A DNA stretch of 64,000 nucleotides from Lagopus muta (Eukaryota; Chordata; Aves; Galliformes; Phasianidae). The notes under the pieces are model-generated. The model was not told where the DNA came from. It made no database searches and saw only the letters and a program-made list of their open reading frames with translations. Location of the stretch: assembly GCF_023343835.1 (NCBI RefSeq), contig NC_064449.1:1651778-1715777 (forward strand). Reading direction: 5' to 3'. Position numbers and translations under genes: made by a program. Every line of letters starts with the position of its first letter. Positions within the stretch are counted from its first letter, which is position 1. This document shows positions 10,101-25,100 of the stretch, in pieces.

Positions 10101-13100
10101 GGGACACAGCCCTGCAAGGCCCAGGGTGCCCTCTCACCCCACACTGCAGTACTGCCTCACTGCAGTGCACACACAGCTACAAGCCATGGCCAGGGCTGCA
10201 ACACAGCACTGCAGCGTGGCAACACTCATTCCCATAGAGTTCAGAGCCTCAGCTTACAGACATGGATTGCAAAATATGAATGGAGAGGGAAAGGGACAAC
10301 AAATTACCAGTGCAGCAGAAATGAATTAGCACTACTAAGACAAGGAGAACAAAGCAGCAGACCACGCTTCTGATCTGATGTATATCAAAGCACTGCACAC
10401 ACACTGAGTTCAACAGACAATATTCATCCGACAGAAGGGAAAGCCAGCAAACAGAAGCTTGACAGAGGTATTTAAGAAGAGCCACTGGGACATTATGTCT
10501 CAGGGTGCACAAGCACTCCCTGAAATCCTGTTTTTCATAGCATCATTGAGGTTGGAAAGGACCACTATGATAATCCGGTCCAACTACCAGCCTATCACCA
10601 GCACACATCACAGCACACTGACAGCAAAGCTATAGGGAACCCACTTTCAAGCATTCACAGGACATCTTGCAGCCCTCAAAACCTAGAAGGAACACGCATC
10701 AGTGATCTGTCTGACATCTGGATGTTATCAGAGAAAGAATGTGTCCAAGGCAAACCTCCAGTGTATCAGGAATGGGCAGACTTGTGTCTAGCAAGCATTG
10801 GGAAAGTGATCCAAAGAAGCCTGACTTTCATTAGGAATCTGAAAACAACCATTGTAGATACATTTGCTTCCACTCTCTTCTGTGACTCATTCTGTTCTAT
10901 GCCTGAATTTAGCTGCAAAATGCCCTACAGATCCTGTGGTTAGTTCTCGCATTCCTCGGCTGGGATAACATCTTATGTTGGTATTCAGCATGAGACTGAA
11001 CTAAATATGCAATAATTGCTTCCTGCTGAGCTGGTCTGATGACTGCAGAAGAGCTGCAATGAAACGTTTCAGGCACCAATTCCAGGAAAAACAGTGGGAA
11101 AATGTTACAGTGCCTGGTGCTGAGGACTTGCTCTGACTTCAGCAGACAGATTCAGCCCATGATTACGGCTGGACACGCAGAGACAGCTGTGATCACTCTT
11201 CCACATCAGCAAAGAATCACGTATATGCTATTGCATTCATTTCCCCATTCCTTTTTCTCCTCTTCCTGGTGTGGCTTTCTCCTTCATATTAACAGTCCCT
11301 GCCCACAGCAGCTAGCACAGTGAGATTCAGCATGACTTGGCTCTTTTAGCAGTGACAGCACCCTGAACACAGACAGAATTTGGAGAGGATAAGATTTAAG
11401 GAGAACAAAAAAATTCCAACCAAACACATCCATGGATACAACTAGAATCAAATGCAGGTCTCCAGCCAGGCCAGGAGAACTCTGTTACCTAGGCAGACAC
11501 TTGGGATTCCTGCTTATGGAATGAGGACTACTGATGGAGCTCCACTTTTGTACTTAAAGGAGAGATTATTCTCTTGCCTGACCACCACAGAGGAAACACC
11601 ACAGCACTGCTGCTGGAGATCTGTCTGTCTGTGCTTTGGGACAGAAGTGTTTTCTCTGTTAGCTCAGTGCAGCTTTGCAACTGAAGCCTTAACTGAGAGC
11701 TCCCAGGATCACGTAGCTCAGCCTGCAGACACTTTTATTTACATTCCTTGCTAATATACACCAACATAAAGATGGCACTTAGCTGATTAGATGAAAGACT
11801 GTTCAAAAAGAATCTGAAACAAATCAACCGTGTTATTGAGATACAGTTGATGTTAGTGGGAGCCAAGAAAGCAATGCCCCAGCTGAAATCAGCACGGAGT
11901 GTGGCACAGAACGAAATGCCCAGCCAGACAAGAAGTAAAGCAAATGCCCTTCACAGCAAGCTTACAGGAGCAGGAACAACAATAGAAGCAGAGGAGTCCA
12001 AGCTGCCAGGTGTTATCAGATTGTGGAGCGGATGGATATCGAAACTTCCCTTGTATTTAGAACAAATCACTGCTTTATCTCCGAGTCACAATCACAGCCC
12101 GGCAGAGATGGCTGCTTTTCAGGTTCTTCAGTGTAAGTTTAGGAGCAAGATGAAAAAGCACAACATTACAAATGAGCTTGGCAGAGCAGCTGCCAGCAGC
12201 GACAGAGGAAAGGCAATTAGGAAAAACACCGAGCGGAAACCAATCTCCTGGTGGCGTTCGATTTTACTTTCCCAAAGCAAAAGAGTAAACAGGTGGGGAA
12301 CATTTCTGATAAGGCTCAGTCCTGCCAGCCAATTCCTGCAGGAGGACTGCAAGAGCAGCAATAAATGTGTAGGCTCCCAGGTGTGTATTTCTCCTGACAG
12401 ATGGGGTTAATTGAGGAGGCACGATACTCACCGCTTGCCTTTCTGTATCCGAGAAACATCCACTGAATCCCTGCTGAACACATCAAACTCATCATTCTGG
12501 AAAACATTGTAGCGAGCAGTGACCAGAGGTGTAGGGTCTGGCTTTGGCTGTCTGTAAAATCAAAAAACAAGAGAATGGAAACAGAGGTGAAGCTGAGGAA
12601 GACCACGTCCCCTCCTTCTAAGACCTTGGTTTGTGCTGTGGATCTCGCAGGCACCCACAGCACGCCATCACCCACACCATGACTGCAATCTCTTCTTTGT
12701 GCTGCTGCAGTACAGCACCTGCAGAACAGTTTTTCAGACCAATCTCTCTGGGGAAGCCAAAGGAATTGGCAGAAATCAAAATCTGGTCATTCCAAGACTA
12801 AGTACAGCCGTACCTGAGTACGGAGAACATCATGGGCTGGTCTCAAAATCCTGAGTCAGTAAAGCCAAACTCTAAGTGTGATGGATTACACTGTGCTACA
12901 AGTTCCAATAGAGCCCTGCTGTTGCATTCAGGATATTTATCTCCCTACAGCTCCTTTTTAATTCTATCTCAAGTTCCAGGTTATGGTTGTTCAGTTTGGA
13001 AGTCCAAAACCCATTGCTCTTACGTTCATTTTGTTGGTGCTGTTAGCTCAGCTGGGCAGCTGGAAATGCTGCTGTGCTCACTTCTAAACTCAGCAGTGAA

Positions 13101-16100
13101 CAAAATCCTACATTTGCCACTGAAGCGACAGTTTTGTTCCAAAATGCAAGGGGAAAAAAACCAAAGCACCACCCGGCTCTATCTCCTAGAACTGCTGGCT
13201 TTGCAGTACCAGCAGAAAAACAACCACCTTCCAAAAATCCACCCACACCATTTGTGCCCAAGTCAGCAGATCCGACTCTGAGAGCATGAAGATTGTTGCA
13301 GAACTCAGATTTTTGTTACGTCGCTTCTCTGATAAAGACGGCTCTCCTTTTTTAGTGCAACAATGAGAGTCTGCCCACTGCTCCATGAAATGGGAACAAA
13401 CAGCACATCCGCATCCTGCGCTCAGACAAGAACTGCTGCTGCAGCACAAACACACTGACAGCTGCACACAGCTCAAACAACTCAATTCCACTGTCAGCTA
13501 CGATCCCTGCATCCCGAGCACAGCCCAGAGAAGCGAGCAAAAGCTTGGCAAGTTTGTCACAGAGAAGGTAGAAATGGATCCGAATGGCCACTTGCAGTTC
13601 ATTTGTAATTCTGCTTCCCTGGCTTAACTCCAAACACAGAGCAGTCTTTCAAATACTGTATTTTACCCCACAGACTGAATTCCAGCTGAACTGGTTCCAC
13701 TGAAGATGCCCTTTCCTGCAGGACAGCTGGCACTTTAACACCTATGACCCCGTCTTCTGCAGCAAAATACCTTCAGTGCACCACAACGTACTGCTGGCCA
13801 GCCCAGATTAAACCAGTGTCCCCATGGTGGAATTTTCGTGGCTCTTATCTGAGCATTTAATGGACAAGTATTTCTGTCTTCCAATCACAAAACATGACCC
13901 AGCATCTGCTGTGCTGAAATACTGAACAGAATCACAGAATCATAGGGCTTGGAAGGGACCTCTGGAGCTCCCCAAGTCCAACCCCACTGCTAAAGCAAGT
14001 TGCACAGGAAAACATCCAGGTGGGTTTTGAATACCTCCAGAGGAGGAGATTCTGCCACCTCTGGGCAGATTATTCCAGTGCTCTGCCACCCTCGAAGTCA
14101 AGAAGTCCTTTCTCATGTTCACATGGAACTCCTCACGTTCCAGTTGGGCACCACTGCAAACAGCCCTGGCCCCATCCTCTCGGCATCACCCCTTCTCTCC
14201 CTCTGCTCTTCCCCATGCTGCACTCTCTCCAGCAGTTCCATGTCTGCCTTGAAGTGATGAGCCCAGAACTGGACACAGTGCTGCAGATGTGGCCTCTCCA
14301 GCGCAGAGCAGAGGGGAGGAGTTATTCCTCCCCAGGTGTAGGACTCTGCACTTGCCCTTGCAGAACCTCATCAGGTTCCTCTCTGCTGAACTCTCAGCCT
14401 GTCCAGGTCTGGCTGAAAGCAGCACAGCCTTCTGGTGTGTCAGCCACTCCTCCCCCTCCACCCCAAACTTGCTGAGGGTGCACTGCATCCCTTCATTCAG
14501 GTCATGGATGGAGGTGTCAAATGAGACCCAGAACCAGCCCCATGGGAACCGTGCTAGCTACAGGCCTCCAACCAGGATGTGCTACTGACAGCAACATTCT
14601 GAGCTCTGCCAGTCACGCAGTTTTCAATCCACCTCACTGTCCACTCATCTATATTACCCTTCTTAGGCTTACCTACAAGTTAATCCTCCCATCCATTTTA
14701 CAGTTATGTTCCCATTCTCTGCAAGTACACAATGAGGTCAAAAAGTCAGCAGCATACAGCAAAGAGAAGCTTACCCTGCAGCTAACTACGCTAAGAAAAT
14801 ACATGCAACTTCTTAGAACTCCTCTGCCAGAGGTGTCTAACCTTCAAAAAGGATATTAATAATCCACAATATGAAAATAAAAGTGCCAAAGTCCCCCACA
14901 CCTTTGCATTGTTCGGTCCAGTTTATCCAAGAACGGCACCAGTTTATCTTCAAGGATGTTGTTGATCACTTGCTCTGCACTGTAACTGTACTCCTCCAGG
15001 CAGGCCAGGATGAAGCCCTCCCCAAGCTCTGGTAGCAGGTCTTTCACTTGGGAGATCAGAGAGTCCAGCTCCACCCCGGACACCTTGGCAGTGGGTGCAG
15101 CAGCTGCCCCAGCACACTGTATAACCGAGCACAGTGAGTGGCATTATTGGAAAGAAAGAGCAGATGAGGGAAGGTAGACGCACATTAAAAAAGGAAAAGG
15201 AGCAGTCTGGGTTATCAGCATTTAAACACAAAGAATTTGAAGGCTGAAATCAGAAGAAGAAAAATCAGCTAAGCTGTTCATACTGCATAAGATCTACAAC
15301 AGAGCTGGGCACACAGACACACAACTGTTTTTGTCCATGTTCGAGTCAGCAGGGATACACTGAAGAGCCCTTACATCAAATAACATAAGAACTTTGCTTT
15401 TGAAAGAAACATGCACGTGAACTACAGTGATAAAGTGCAGCATTTGAATAAACCACAGCACCAGGAAAACCAGCAACAGGAAAGGCCAACAGGAGTCAGG
15501 AGAAATGTGCTCAAAGAAGAAGGCAGAATGCAGTGCAGCTCTGTTCTTCATTTCAAGAAGTCTGCACTTAAATTTAGCAAAGGTGAGAAATGAAACTAAA
15601 CTTCACACAACCCCAGAAGTTGAGCAAACCAATCCCCTCTTTGCAGATGAATGAACTGAGGACAGAGATGTGCCCTGCCCACCTCCTCTCCCGATGCGTA
15701 CGCAGCCCCGAGCTCTTCTCTATCCTCAGAGGAGCCCTCCACCATTGCTGATGCTCCATTGCAAGCTGCTGGTGATGTTGGATCTTGAATGACTTGTGCT
15801 TTTTTCCTGTCTACACCTTCCCATGCACTTTCCACTGCCTGGAGGATGTATGCTGCCCTGGTCTCATCTCTACAAGAACAGCATTAAGGACATTTCTCAT
15901 GTTCTAGATGCACATACTCTAAACCTCACCTTGAAACAGCTATGCATTTTTCAGTAACTCCCAAGCCTGTGCCTCTATGGGGCTGGACCAGATGGCCTCC
16001 AAAGGCCCATTCCCCTCCAACCAGTCTGTGATTCTGAGATTCTCCTCTTTTTTTTTTAAGATAAAATTTTCCATCTCTTACTGCCAGCCACGCAGGTTAG

Positions 16101-19100
16101 CCAGAGGCAGCTAGAGTGGAAATGCCACCAGCATAAAGGAATCCAAGAGCATTCAGGTTTGCAAACCCCTGAGGCGAGAGCAAAGGATACAGCGTGGACG
16201 AAGCCTGTTGGAGCAGACTGACATCATCTTCAACTGGAAACAGCTCATCATAGTCACGGAGAAATCTAACCATGCAAAAGCAAGTTTAATCAGTTGGACT
16301 GCAGAATAAATTACCTGCAGACCTGTTACACGCTGCCATCCCTGCTATGCCACTCTGATTTTCTCCCACTCAACACAGAATTCCAGCATGCATCACCCTG
16401 ACTTTGCTTCCATGGTGCTGCAGCAACGCTTCGCTGTAACCCATCATACCCAGCTGCAACACTCCTCACACGATAAGACTGTAACCTGGTGTGGCATCAT
16501 ATAGCAAACATGGTTTATGATCTGAATGTGATCCGAATGTCTGCAGTGCCAGGATGACAAGATCCAGTTCCCAGCTCTGCCATTGACTTTGCATCTTCAG
16601 CATTAGCACTCGGTATCTTCCTGGTTTGGTCACCCGGGTTGAGAAGCACAAATTAGTAATAACAGCCTCACTCATCAAGGCAGCTAATGGCTAAATTGCT
16701 ATTCCTCACTTTGAAGGCCCGGATTAAAGAGAGTGAAGAATAATATTCTTCAGTGTCATACAACATTCCTCCTCATCTTTACAATGAAGTCTGTACCACA
16801 GTTTGAAACTCTCTCACGGCAGCTCCTCCAACTAGTTAGAGTGATTTCTAACTCCCAAATGCATCATAACCCCTCCTAATAATGTCTCAGGCAATTCTGC
16901 TGTAAAGAATGGAAAGGGAAGGCAAGCTGCCCGTCCCCATGGGCCTCTTTCAGCCACACTCACCTCCTTTCCTGAAGTACCGAAGTAAAGATCTGTAGGA
17001 ACTCTTCAATATAAGGTTGAATATTCTCACAGCTGCAGAAAACAATGGCACAACAGAGTGAAAAACTCAGTGGTAAGACCTCCACAATGCAGTCTCCACA
17101 TTCTGCTCAGTAGCCAAACTAATAACACTTCATACATCAAGGCAAAACCACATTTGAGAACAGATTTTAGTCTTTGCTTTCATACACGCTAAGGGTCAAA
17201 TGGAAACAAAATTCTTTTATGGCTTTAGCAAACATTTCAGCCAGCTTGATCCAAAGTGTTACCACAGTTACAATTACAAGGCTTCTTACAGGCTTACAAA
17301 TCATCTGATGCCTCAGACTTGCAACAAGCAGAAAAGGGTGTGTAGCACTTTTGCAATTGCACTCTATTATACGCCTTGGGATCGTATCAGTGAGCCTCCC
17401 AGAAAGCATGTGCTCAGTCATGCAAGAACAGATGCCAAGCAAGCTCCTCTTGCAATCTTTCTGTTCTAACTCCTAAACCTTCCATTGCAGCTGATGCACC
17501 AAGTGTCAGAGCAAGACAGAACGACCTCTGCACTGGATCAGTATTAAGAAAATGCTGAATGGGAGCTACAGAGACCAGCAGTCTAGAAAACTGGCACAGG
17601 TTGCCCAAGGAGGCTGTGGATGCCCCATCCCTGCAGGCATTCAAGGCCAGGCTGGATGTGGCTCTGGGCAGCCTGGGCTGCTGGTTGACCTGCACACAGC
17701 AGGGGTTGGAACTGATGAGCACTGTGCTCCTTTGCAACCCAGGCCATGCTTTGATTCTATGAAAACTTGTAACGACTGCAGGCAAAGAGACCAGCCCAGC
17801 AGAGCAGCAACCAAGATCCATGTTTTTGGTTTCGTCTCCAAATTTGCAACACGATTTTGGGTCACTTCAGTTCTCTTATTTACAAAGTACATAAGAAACA
17901 AAGTCATTTTGAAACGACTCACAGAGCTACAGATAAGAAGTACTTCTCATTAGCTAACTATTTTCAAAATAGGAGGGGGCAGTAAAGCCATCAGCATCCA
18001 GGTTTAAAAACATTGCTTTCAATGATCTGTAGCACTGCATTATTTCCAGTATGGTTTCTCCAAAGATCTGTAGGAACTCTTCAATACAAGGTTGAATATT
18101 CTGACAGCTGCAGAATGCACAGCATTAGAATTTGCAAGTTAGCCATGAAGTGAGGTTAACAAACTGATTGGATCATGTACCTTAACTCACTTTGCTGGGG
18201 CCAACCACTCACCAATCCAGTACCAGTTCATATTGCTTCATCTGGGGCATTCCTGCTGTGCAGGTTAAGAGGCTTCTGATGTCAGCACAACCCCCACGCT
18301 GCCCATTTTCTCCAGTAAATCAGAAACCAAACAAAATTTTCCCCCACAGTGGTGATCAAATAACTGGAGAGTACCACAAAACCCAAGTGCCAATACCTGC
18401 TCTCTAAGATGGGCTGCAGACACACTTGGTTTATGAGGATGTGAAAGGCCTCCATCACCTTCTTCCTGGAATGCGAAATTCTCCTCCACAAATCAGCATA
18501 AACACTGCAGAGAGAGTAAAGACCACAATGTTGGTGCAAGCACAACAAATTCAGATCTTTAATGCTCCTTTCCTCCAGAGTTACACCTCTAGAGGAGGAA
18601 TTTCATTAGCTGAATTCTTTGCTGTGAGGACCAGAAATGAGAGCCATTTCATACTCATTAAGGAAAATCCTCACTCTAAATGAAGCTGCTCTCAACAGGA
18701 AATTGGCCTGACAGCCAGACAAATGATAGATCAAGTGCACCAGCATAGCCTGTGCTTTGAAAAACAAGGAGACCCATCTACACAGAGATATCATTCATGT
18801 TTTCACACTTTGTTACAATTTGGATGCATCTCCCATCAAGGCTCTTCTTAGACAGCACTGAAAGAAATGATTACTCACCCCACTGCCCAGGAAAATTTGG
18901 AATTAGAAAAGCTGCTTCTTCAGAGCTCTGTGAAGCAGCACAAAGAAAGATGGAAAAGACTCTGCAGCGGTGGGCAAAGCATGAAGCATTTTTAACTAAG
19001 CCCTGCAAGAGTCAGATTGAAAAGAAAAGGCAAGTCTTCACAGAGATTTTTACCTGTTATCTTCATAATGCCTCCTCTTAATTGCAGACTCCAGCTCAGG

Positions 19101-22100
19101 AATTGCCAGCTCATAGAACGATGCCAACCTGTAGAAAGGGGCGACACAACAACTGGCAATGGATGCTCCCAAAATCACTTGCTAGAATACAAATCAAATG
19201 GTTTATTCCATTAAGCTCCCCTCACTAGCAGTACTCATCAGCATTATTCTGCTTTGTTACTTGTTCCATGAAACAGAAGCAAGGTAATACACAACAGACA
19301 AAGAGCAGCAGCCTGAGGAAGCCATCAAGGTATCTTTGAAGATGGAGGCAAAGCAATGTAGTTGAAAAGCATCTTCCTGCTGCACAGAACAACACCCTCA
19401 GCTGAGACTGGCCTCAAAATAACATCCAGCGCTGCTTCATGAGCTGTCACTGTGCTTTGCACAGAGCTGCTCCATCAGCAACATCTCATCCATGTCACAC
19501 AGTAAGAGGCAGGCATGTTAAATGAGCATCCTTGAGGCAAATGTAACAGAAGCTGGTTGATGCTTTTAGTCAGTGAGAGAAACGGCCAAGTGCCAACAGA
19601 TTTGGAGTCCGAGAGGTTTCAAAAGCAGGACATGTAAGTCAAATTTCCCTCCCCACACCCGTAAGACCCAGAAAGCAGCCCATATTGGGAAGTAATAAAA
19701 ACGTTGCTGTTGACCCATTGCAAAGATCAAGAATATTTTAGCACGTCTCTGACATCAACAGCAAAACTAAAAGCAAAAAGCTTTACTGCTCTGAGTAATC
19801 ACGCATGTAAGCAGTGCTGCTTTCCAATCCAAGCAGCCACCAGCAGTCCACCCATCTGCTCTTCTGTCAATAACCAACTTGACAACACCTAAGAGGAGAG
19901 AAACCCACACAACCTGGAGCAGCAGCATTACTCAGCCTGCAGTCCATAGACCACTGGCAGCTGCAAGACTTCAGAGGTCTGCAACGTGGTCAGAAATAAT
20001 AGTAAAGAATGAGTTCATCTGCACTAACAAACACATAAAGAAGGGGAAATAAGGACAATAAATTAACATCTCAGTTGGTGCTACACAAAAGTGGTTGTGG
20101 CAAGTCTCTACCAGACAGTCCTGCGGCTTGAAACACCTGGGGCAAGCTGGGTAAGCATCACTCAAGGACTTGCAGTGCCTGTGGGAACACTCTGCTGTCT
20201 GGTCCTTGCGACCATTCTGGCTCCTGCCTCACTGCACTGCAAACTGGAGTTGGTCAGGGAATTAGCTGTCAGCCCATCTGTGGCAGTGCTGCCTCGTTAT
20301 CCATTCCCACGCGCTCAGCTTTTGCCAAAGCTCACTGATATTCCCTAGCATAAAACTGAGGTCCAACATCAAGCAAAAATATTTCTTCTCAGACCCTGAC
20401 AGACTATCAGTTCAAAAACTTTCTCCTTCCCCTTCCTCAAGTCCTACGGCAAGAAACTCTTTCCATCTGCAGCTTTTTCTCCATCCCTTCCAAAGGACAC
20501 TGAGCAATGTTCAAATGGGATTTGAAGTTGCCGTGGTTGACTGGCTCATGGGCAATGATGAAGGTAAACACTTAGCAGGAACTGCAGACACCTCCATAAT
20601 AACTTGTTTCATTTACTAGGAACCTGCATGTTCCCATCAGTCTGAATCCAGCACTCTTCAGTTGCGTTAAATCTGAGCAATTAACAATGAAGGCACTGGG
20701 GCAAGATCCTGCTGAACGCTCAGTATTTTTAATCGACCAAAATAAACTGTCAGCAGCCCAAGATGTACCTGTAGCAAAACTCGTGTTTTTGAAAGGTCTG
20801 GCAAGCCAATGGGAAGACATCAAGAAATGCCCAGAGTGTTGTGCAAGTGTCACACAAGTACAGCACAATATCCTTCAGCTCCTGAGAGAGAATGAACAAT
20901 CAGTGAGAGGAAAAAAACCACACGAGCTCTCCTAAGTACACAGTACAATCCACTCTGACAGGGAATGCATCAGATTCAGGTTAAATCTTTTTCTTGACTG
21001 CAGGACACGTGACACAATGGATGTGCTTGAAATGCACAAGAGCAAAGCAAGAAACTCATGTTGGAAAGGCTCTGTCACCAAGTCATATGCCAAGCAATGG
21101 AACAATGACATGTGCTGTATGAGCTGTCTGGGAACAGAACGACCCTCTGTGGTCCCAATGCTGCAGGGAGCATTCGGTCTGCAGGATGACAAACAGCAAA
21201 GTGCACAGAGCAATGGTTCTACCTGCAGGGGCATGTTCCCTGGGGTCACATTTACTCTTTCTTCCAGCTTCTGGGGCTCAGCAGAGGCTCCTTCACACTG
21301 CAAGCCACACTTATGCAAAATATTGTTGAACACCTAGATCAAGAGAAGAGAACAGTGTTGAAACAGACAGAGGAAAGCATTGGGACGTGCCTTATCTTAC
21401 TAACAACCACTTCCATGATCTACTGTGCAACACGTGACTATCTGCACACAGCAGCACAGAGCTGAATGATGAAAGCTGCAACAGACTCTTGCAGGTAACA
21501 GCAGAAGGACCACACCACTTGTGGAGCAACGTGAGAGCTACAAGCAGTTCCAGTGCAGCTGTGTGTGCCAGTGGCATTGAGACAGGGCTGTAGCTACAAC
21601 ACACATCCCCAGCTAGGCAAGAAAGGTCTACCAAGGCCAACACTGGGGTCACCTGGCATGTGGTGAGCCCTATTGGCAAGGCAGCAGTGGGACAACATAG
21701 AAGTCAACACCACCACACGCTTATGAGGTGGTTCCAAAGCCCTCCCACCCTCTCCTCTGAGGTTAGCAGAACAGATCCTGGGGCTCTTCGATACAAATGA
21801 AGAATTCCAGGAGAAGCTGACCAATTAGGTTGAAGATTACTAAAAACCTTTGGTGTAGGTTAAAAGCAAATCCCTTCCAACCTCAACCATTCTGTGAAAT
21901 TTTCTACATTGGTAGCTTTGGAGATCTGTCAAACCCTCCTCCCAGAGGTATGAGAAAAGCTGGCTAAAAGTACCAGAGTTGCATACCCGAGGTTAATATT
22001 CCTGTCCCACTGGGCACAAACACTCCTAGACCTGCAGGGGTATCGACTTCGTTCATCAGCAGGGTAAGGAAATAGTTTAATGGATCAGTGATGGTGCATC

Positions 22101-25100
22101 TTTTGAACTGTTCCATCCATACATGTGAGATACACTGGTGTTACTCTGCAGTGGTTACCAAAACACACAGTAAAGAAACTGGTGTTCTGCAGAATAACTG
22201 TTCTGATGTGGTGCAGTACAAACAGCAAATGGAATCTTTGCTGTCTTCCTCAGTAATTCCTTTAAGGCCCAGTCTAGCAGCCTAGAATATTTTTAAAATG
22301 TGATATCATCTCTGAAATCCAGCTCCAACAGTTTAACATAGACAAAGAAAGAAGAATGTGGGCTTTCAAAAAGCCAAGTGTCATTATAGGTGTTTTGGGG
22401 TAAGAGATTTTCTGCCTTTGTCTAGTTTAGGTGAGTTTTTTGAGGGCATAAACATGACATTTTCAGGGTACAAAGCTGTCAAGGCACTTTGATTTCCCTT
22501 TCAGGTTAAATGCAAATCCTGCCTACAAAGTCTGGGGAATATACAAATTGCTTATTAAAATGAAAGCTGAGACAGAGAGATGCCAAATATCTTTTGTGAG
22601 GCACAGCCCTTCCAATAGATTTTCATTTGCTCCCAAGAACCTGCAGCATTAATGCCAACCCATCCCACTATATCAAGCCTTAGCTGCCTCTCACAGTCAT
22701 TATTTTGTTGTTTGAAGTTTTAATGCTTCCCCACTCAGGGAGAGATAAGAAGAATAGTTACCTCTTGTTTAAACAGCCTAACAAATTCCTTGAGATTAAC
22801 TGGCAAGAGAATGGCAGAAGCTGAAGAAGGGTAACAGGAACTAGTCATCAAGCAACAGTTTCAAATAAAGGTCCAAAAACTGCCTGACACACTGGAGCAC
22901 AAGTAAGAGAGATAATATGAACTGAAACAAATACATCCTGCTCGCCCACGACCACATTTGCTCGCTCCCTCCTTCCCTCCCTCCCTCTAAACTATGCCAC
23001 ATTTCCAGGTGAAATCCAAGCCCTGAGCAGAACAGCAGTACCTGGAGGACAGTGGGCAGAGTTTCGTCCAGGTCACCAAAGTAACTCGGCTGCTGAGTGA
23101 AGATATTTTCTGAAAAGGGAACAAGACCACCTGCCATCAGTTCAGACACGTCAACAAGCAAACTTCCACCAGATGTGCTTTTATTGCTGACACCCCTCGC
23201 CCCCTCCAGACATGGTCAATAACCTCATCAGGAGCTGGGCACAAACTCACTTCTCAACTCACACACAGTGCCTGCTCCTCTAAGGCTGTCCCATCAGCAA
23301 CCAGAGGACTGGAATATGCTCACCAGAGCAGAGCAAACGAGATGGTAGATGATTCACACCTGAGGCTGAATCGATGAATAATGCAAACATCATCTCGAAA
23401 CATTCCCAGTTCCTTTATTTAACAACTGCAGTTGACTTTTAATTACTGATAACAGTTCAGCATACATTGGAAAATATTCTGTAGGATATTTCTTAAAGGT
23501 AATGAGGCTTTAGTAATACCTGCTATTACATTACTAGGACTTCATTATCTTTACAAAATACTCTACTGAGTAATGGCACGCCATAAATCCTGCGCAGGGA
23601 AGCACAGAGGCTGCCTATTTTCCTGTGAGTTACTGTTCTGACTGTGAAAATTAACAGAGTTCTCCAGCAAGGACAGAGCACGGCTAAGAGTTATGAGACA
23701 GGTCTCAGAAGAATTTATTCCCAGAGAAGAACCTGAAGTTTATCAATTTATGAATTACCCAGCTCCCATCATTACGCTGACAGCATAAAGCAAATAATCA
23801 GGTGAACAAATTGCACACGGAGTTACTGCACTGCACCCCAAAGGACGTGGATAATTCCAATGAGCTCCCACTCCGTTGGGTTTTCTTTGGAATATTTTAA
23901 GGCACAGATAATTTAAACTTCACATTTGAAAGGGAAGCATCCAGCTTGTCATGCTTTCTTCCCTACCTCTGAGGCCTGACTGCTAAATTTAGAATGAAAG
24001 TTACTGAAAAAGACAAAGGGATCCAAAAATTCTAAGCTTCTAAGTTTTCCTGGTCTGGAAATACGGCTGTCATGTGATCTCTCTACTGCTTCTCATGCTG
24101 GTCTACTTGGAAAAGAGACAAAAATAACTACCAACGAGAGGAAAACGTTTCATTACAGGAACTGTAGACAGACTGGGTTAGAATTTAGGAAGATCTCACT
24201 TAATCCAAGGTCAGTTCTGTTCCATTTGTGCTCAGGTGGATGTTAGAGATCAGAGCTAGTTCCCTTGCAAAGGACAAACACAGAAGCTAAGCCAACATGC
24301 CTTCTTCTTCATGCAGGTTCCAGTGTTCCCAAGGCTGAGACATTGCTTAACATGCACTGGCCACAGTGAGTGACTGTACAGAGATATCTTGGGATAAGAT
24401 AAGCACTGCTTGAGCAACGCTCTGAAGCACCTTGCAATTTGAAGGCACTGTTTTATCAAGGTCTGCATTGAAATTTCAAGTTCTCCCACTTCAGGGACCA
24501 GTAATTACTTCTTGCTGCACATTTTGCTCAGCTCCCAGCTCTGGGAACAAAAGCATCCACATGAACTGTGGGACTGTGCCCCACCTCCTAACCCCACTTC
24601 CTTTCTGCCCAGAAATCCACTTCACTGCTCCTTTCATTCTTGTGCAGGGTTTTGCAAAGCCCTCCCGATCCTCTTACCCAGTGGTTGAGGACAAGGAAAT
24701 AAGTGAGCCCTGGGCAATGCCTAGCATCTTGAGTCCAGCTCATGCCAGCTAAGCAGCTGGCCACAAAGCACTTTTTGACATACATGGAGCTTATAAGGAG
24801 GAGAAAAGAGGAAAAATGTCATCTGATCCAGAAACTATAGACTACCAAACTACTAGAAACTACAGCTGCTACTAAACTATGGGTTCTTGGTTTTTTTTCC
24901 AGAGTAGCATTATTAGAATGGCAGGCAAGAAGAGGAGTATTGCACACAGTAAGAAAAATGCAACAAGCTGTTCCTTGGCTTTTACTAACCAATCATCTTC
25001 TGGAGCAGAGGACCATTTCCCTTTCCAAAAAGCACACAGAGATCCAGTATCTTAGGGATGTCGAACAGGAAATTGTTGTAAATAATTTCTCCAAAGACAG

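Noticed and set aside
14186..14488. Minus-strand 100-codon frame with KGKCRVLHLGRNN
   Set aside because: It is a decayed CR1 reverse-transcriptase remnant, frameshifted and interrupted, so it is reported as a mobile element and not a gene.
17559..17762. 67-codon plus-strand frame
   Set aside because: It lies entirely within a CR1 3' fragment.
22841..23037. Continuation of the ASCC2 exon 6 frame past VLQ
   Set aside because: The GTACTG donor and the human alignment end the exon at 23042. Beyond it the frame is intron read-through.
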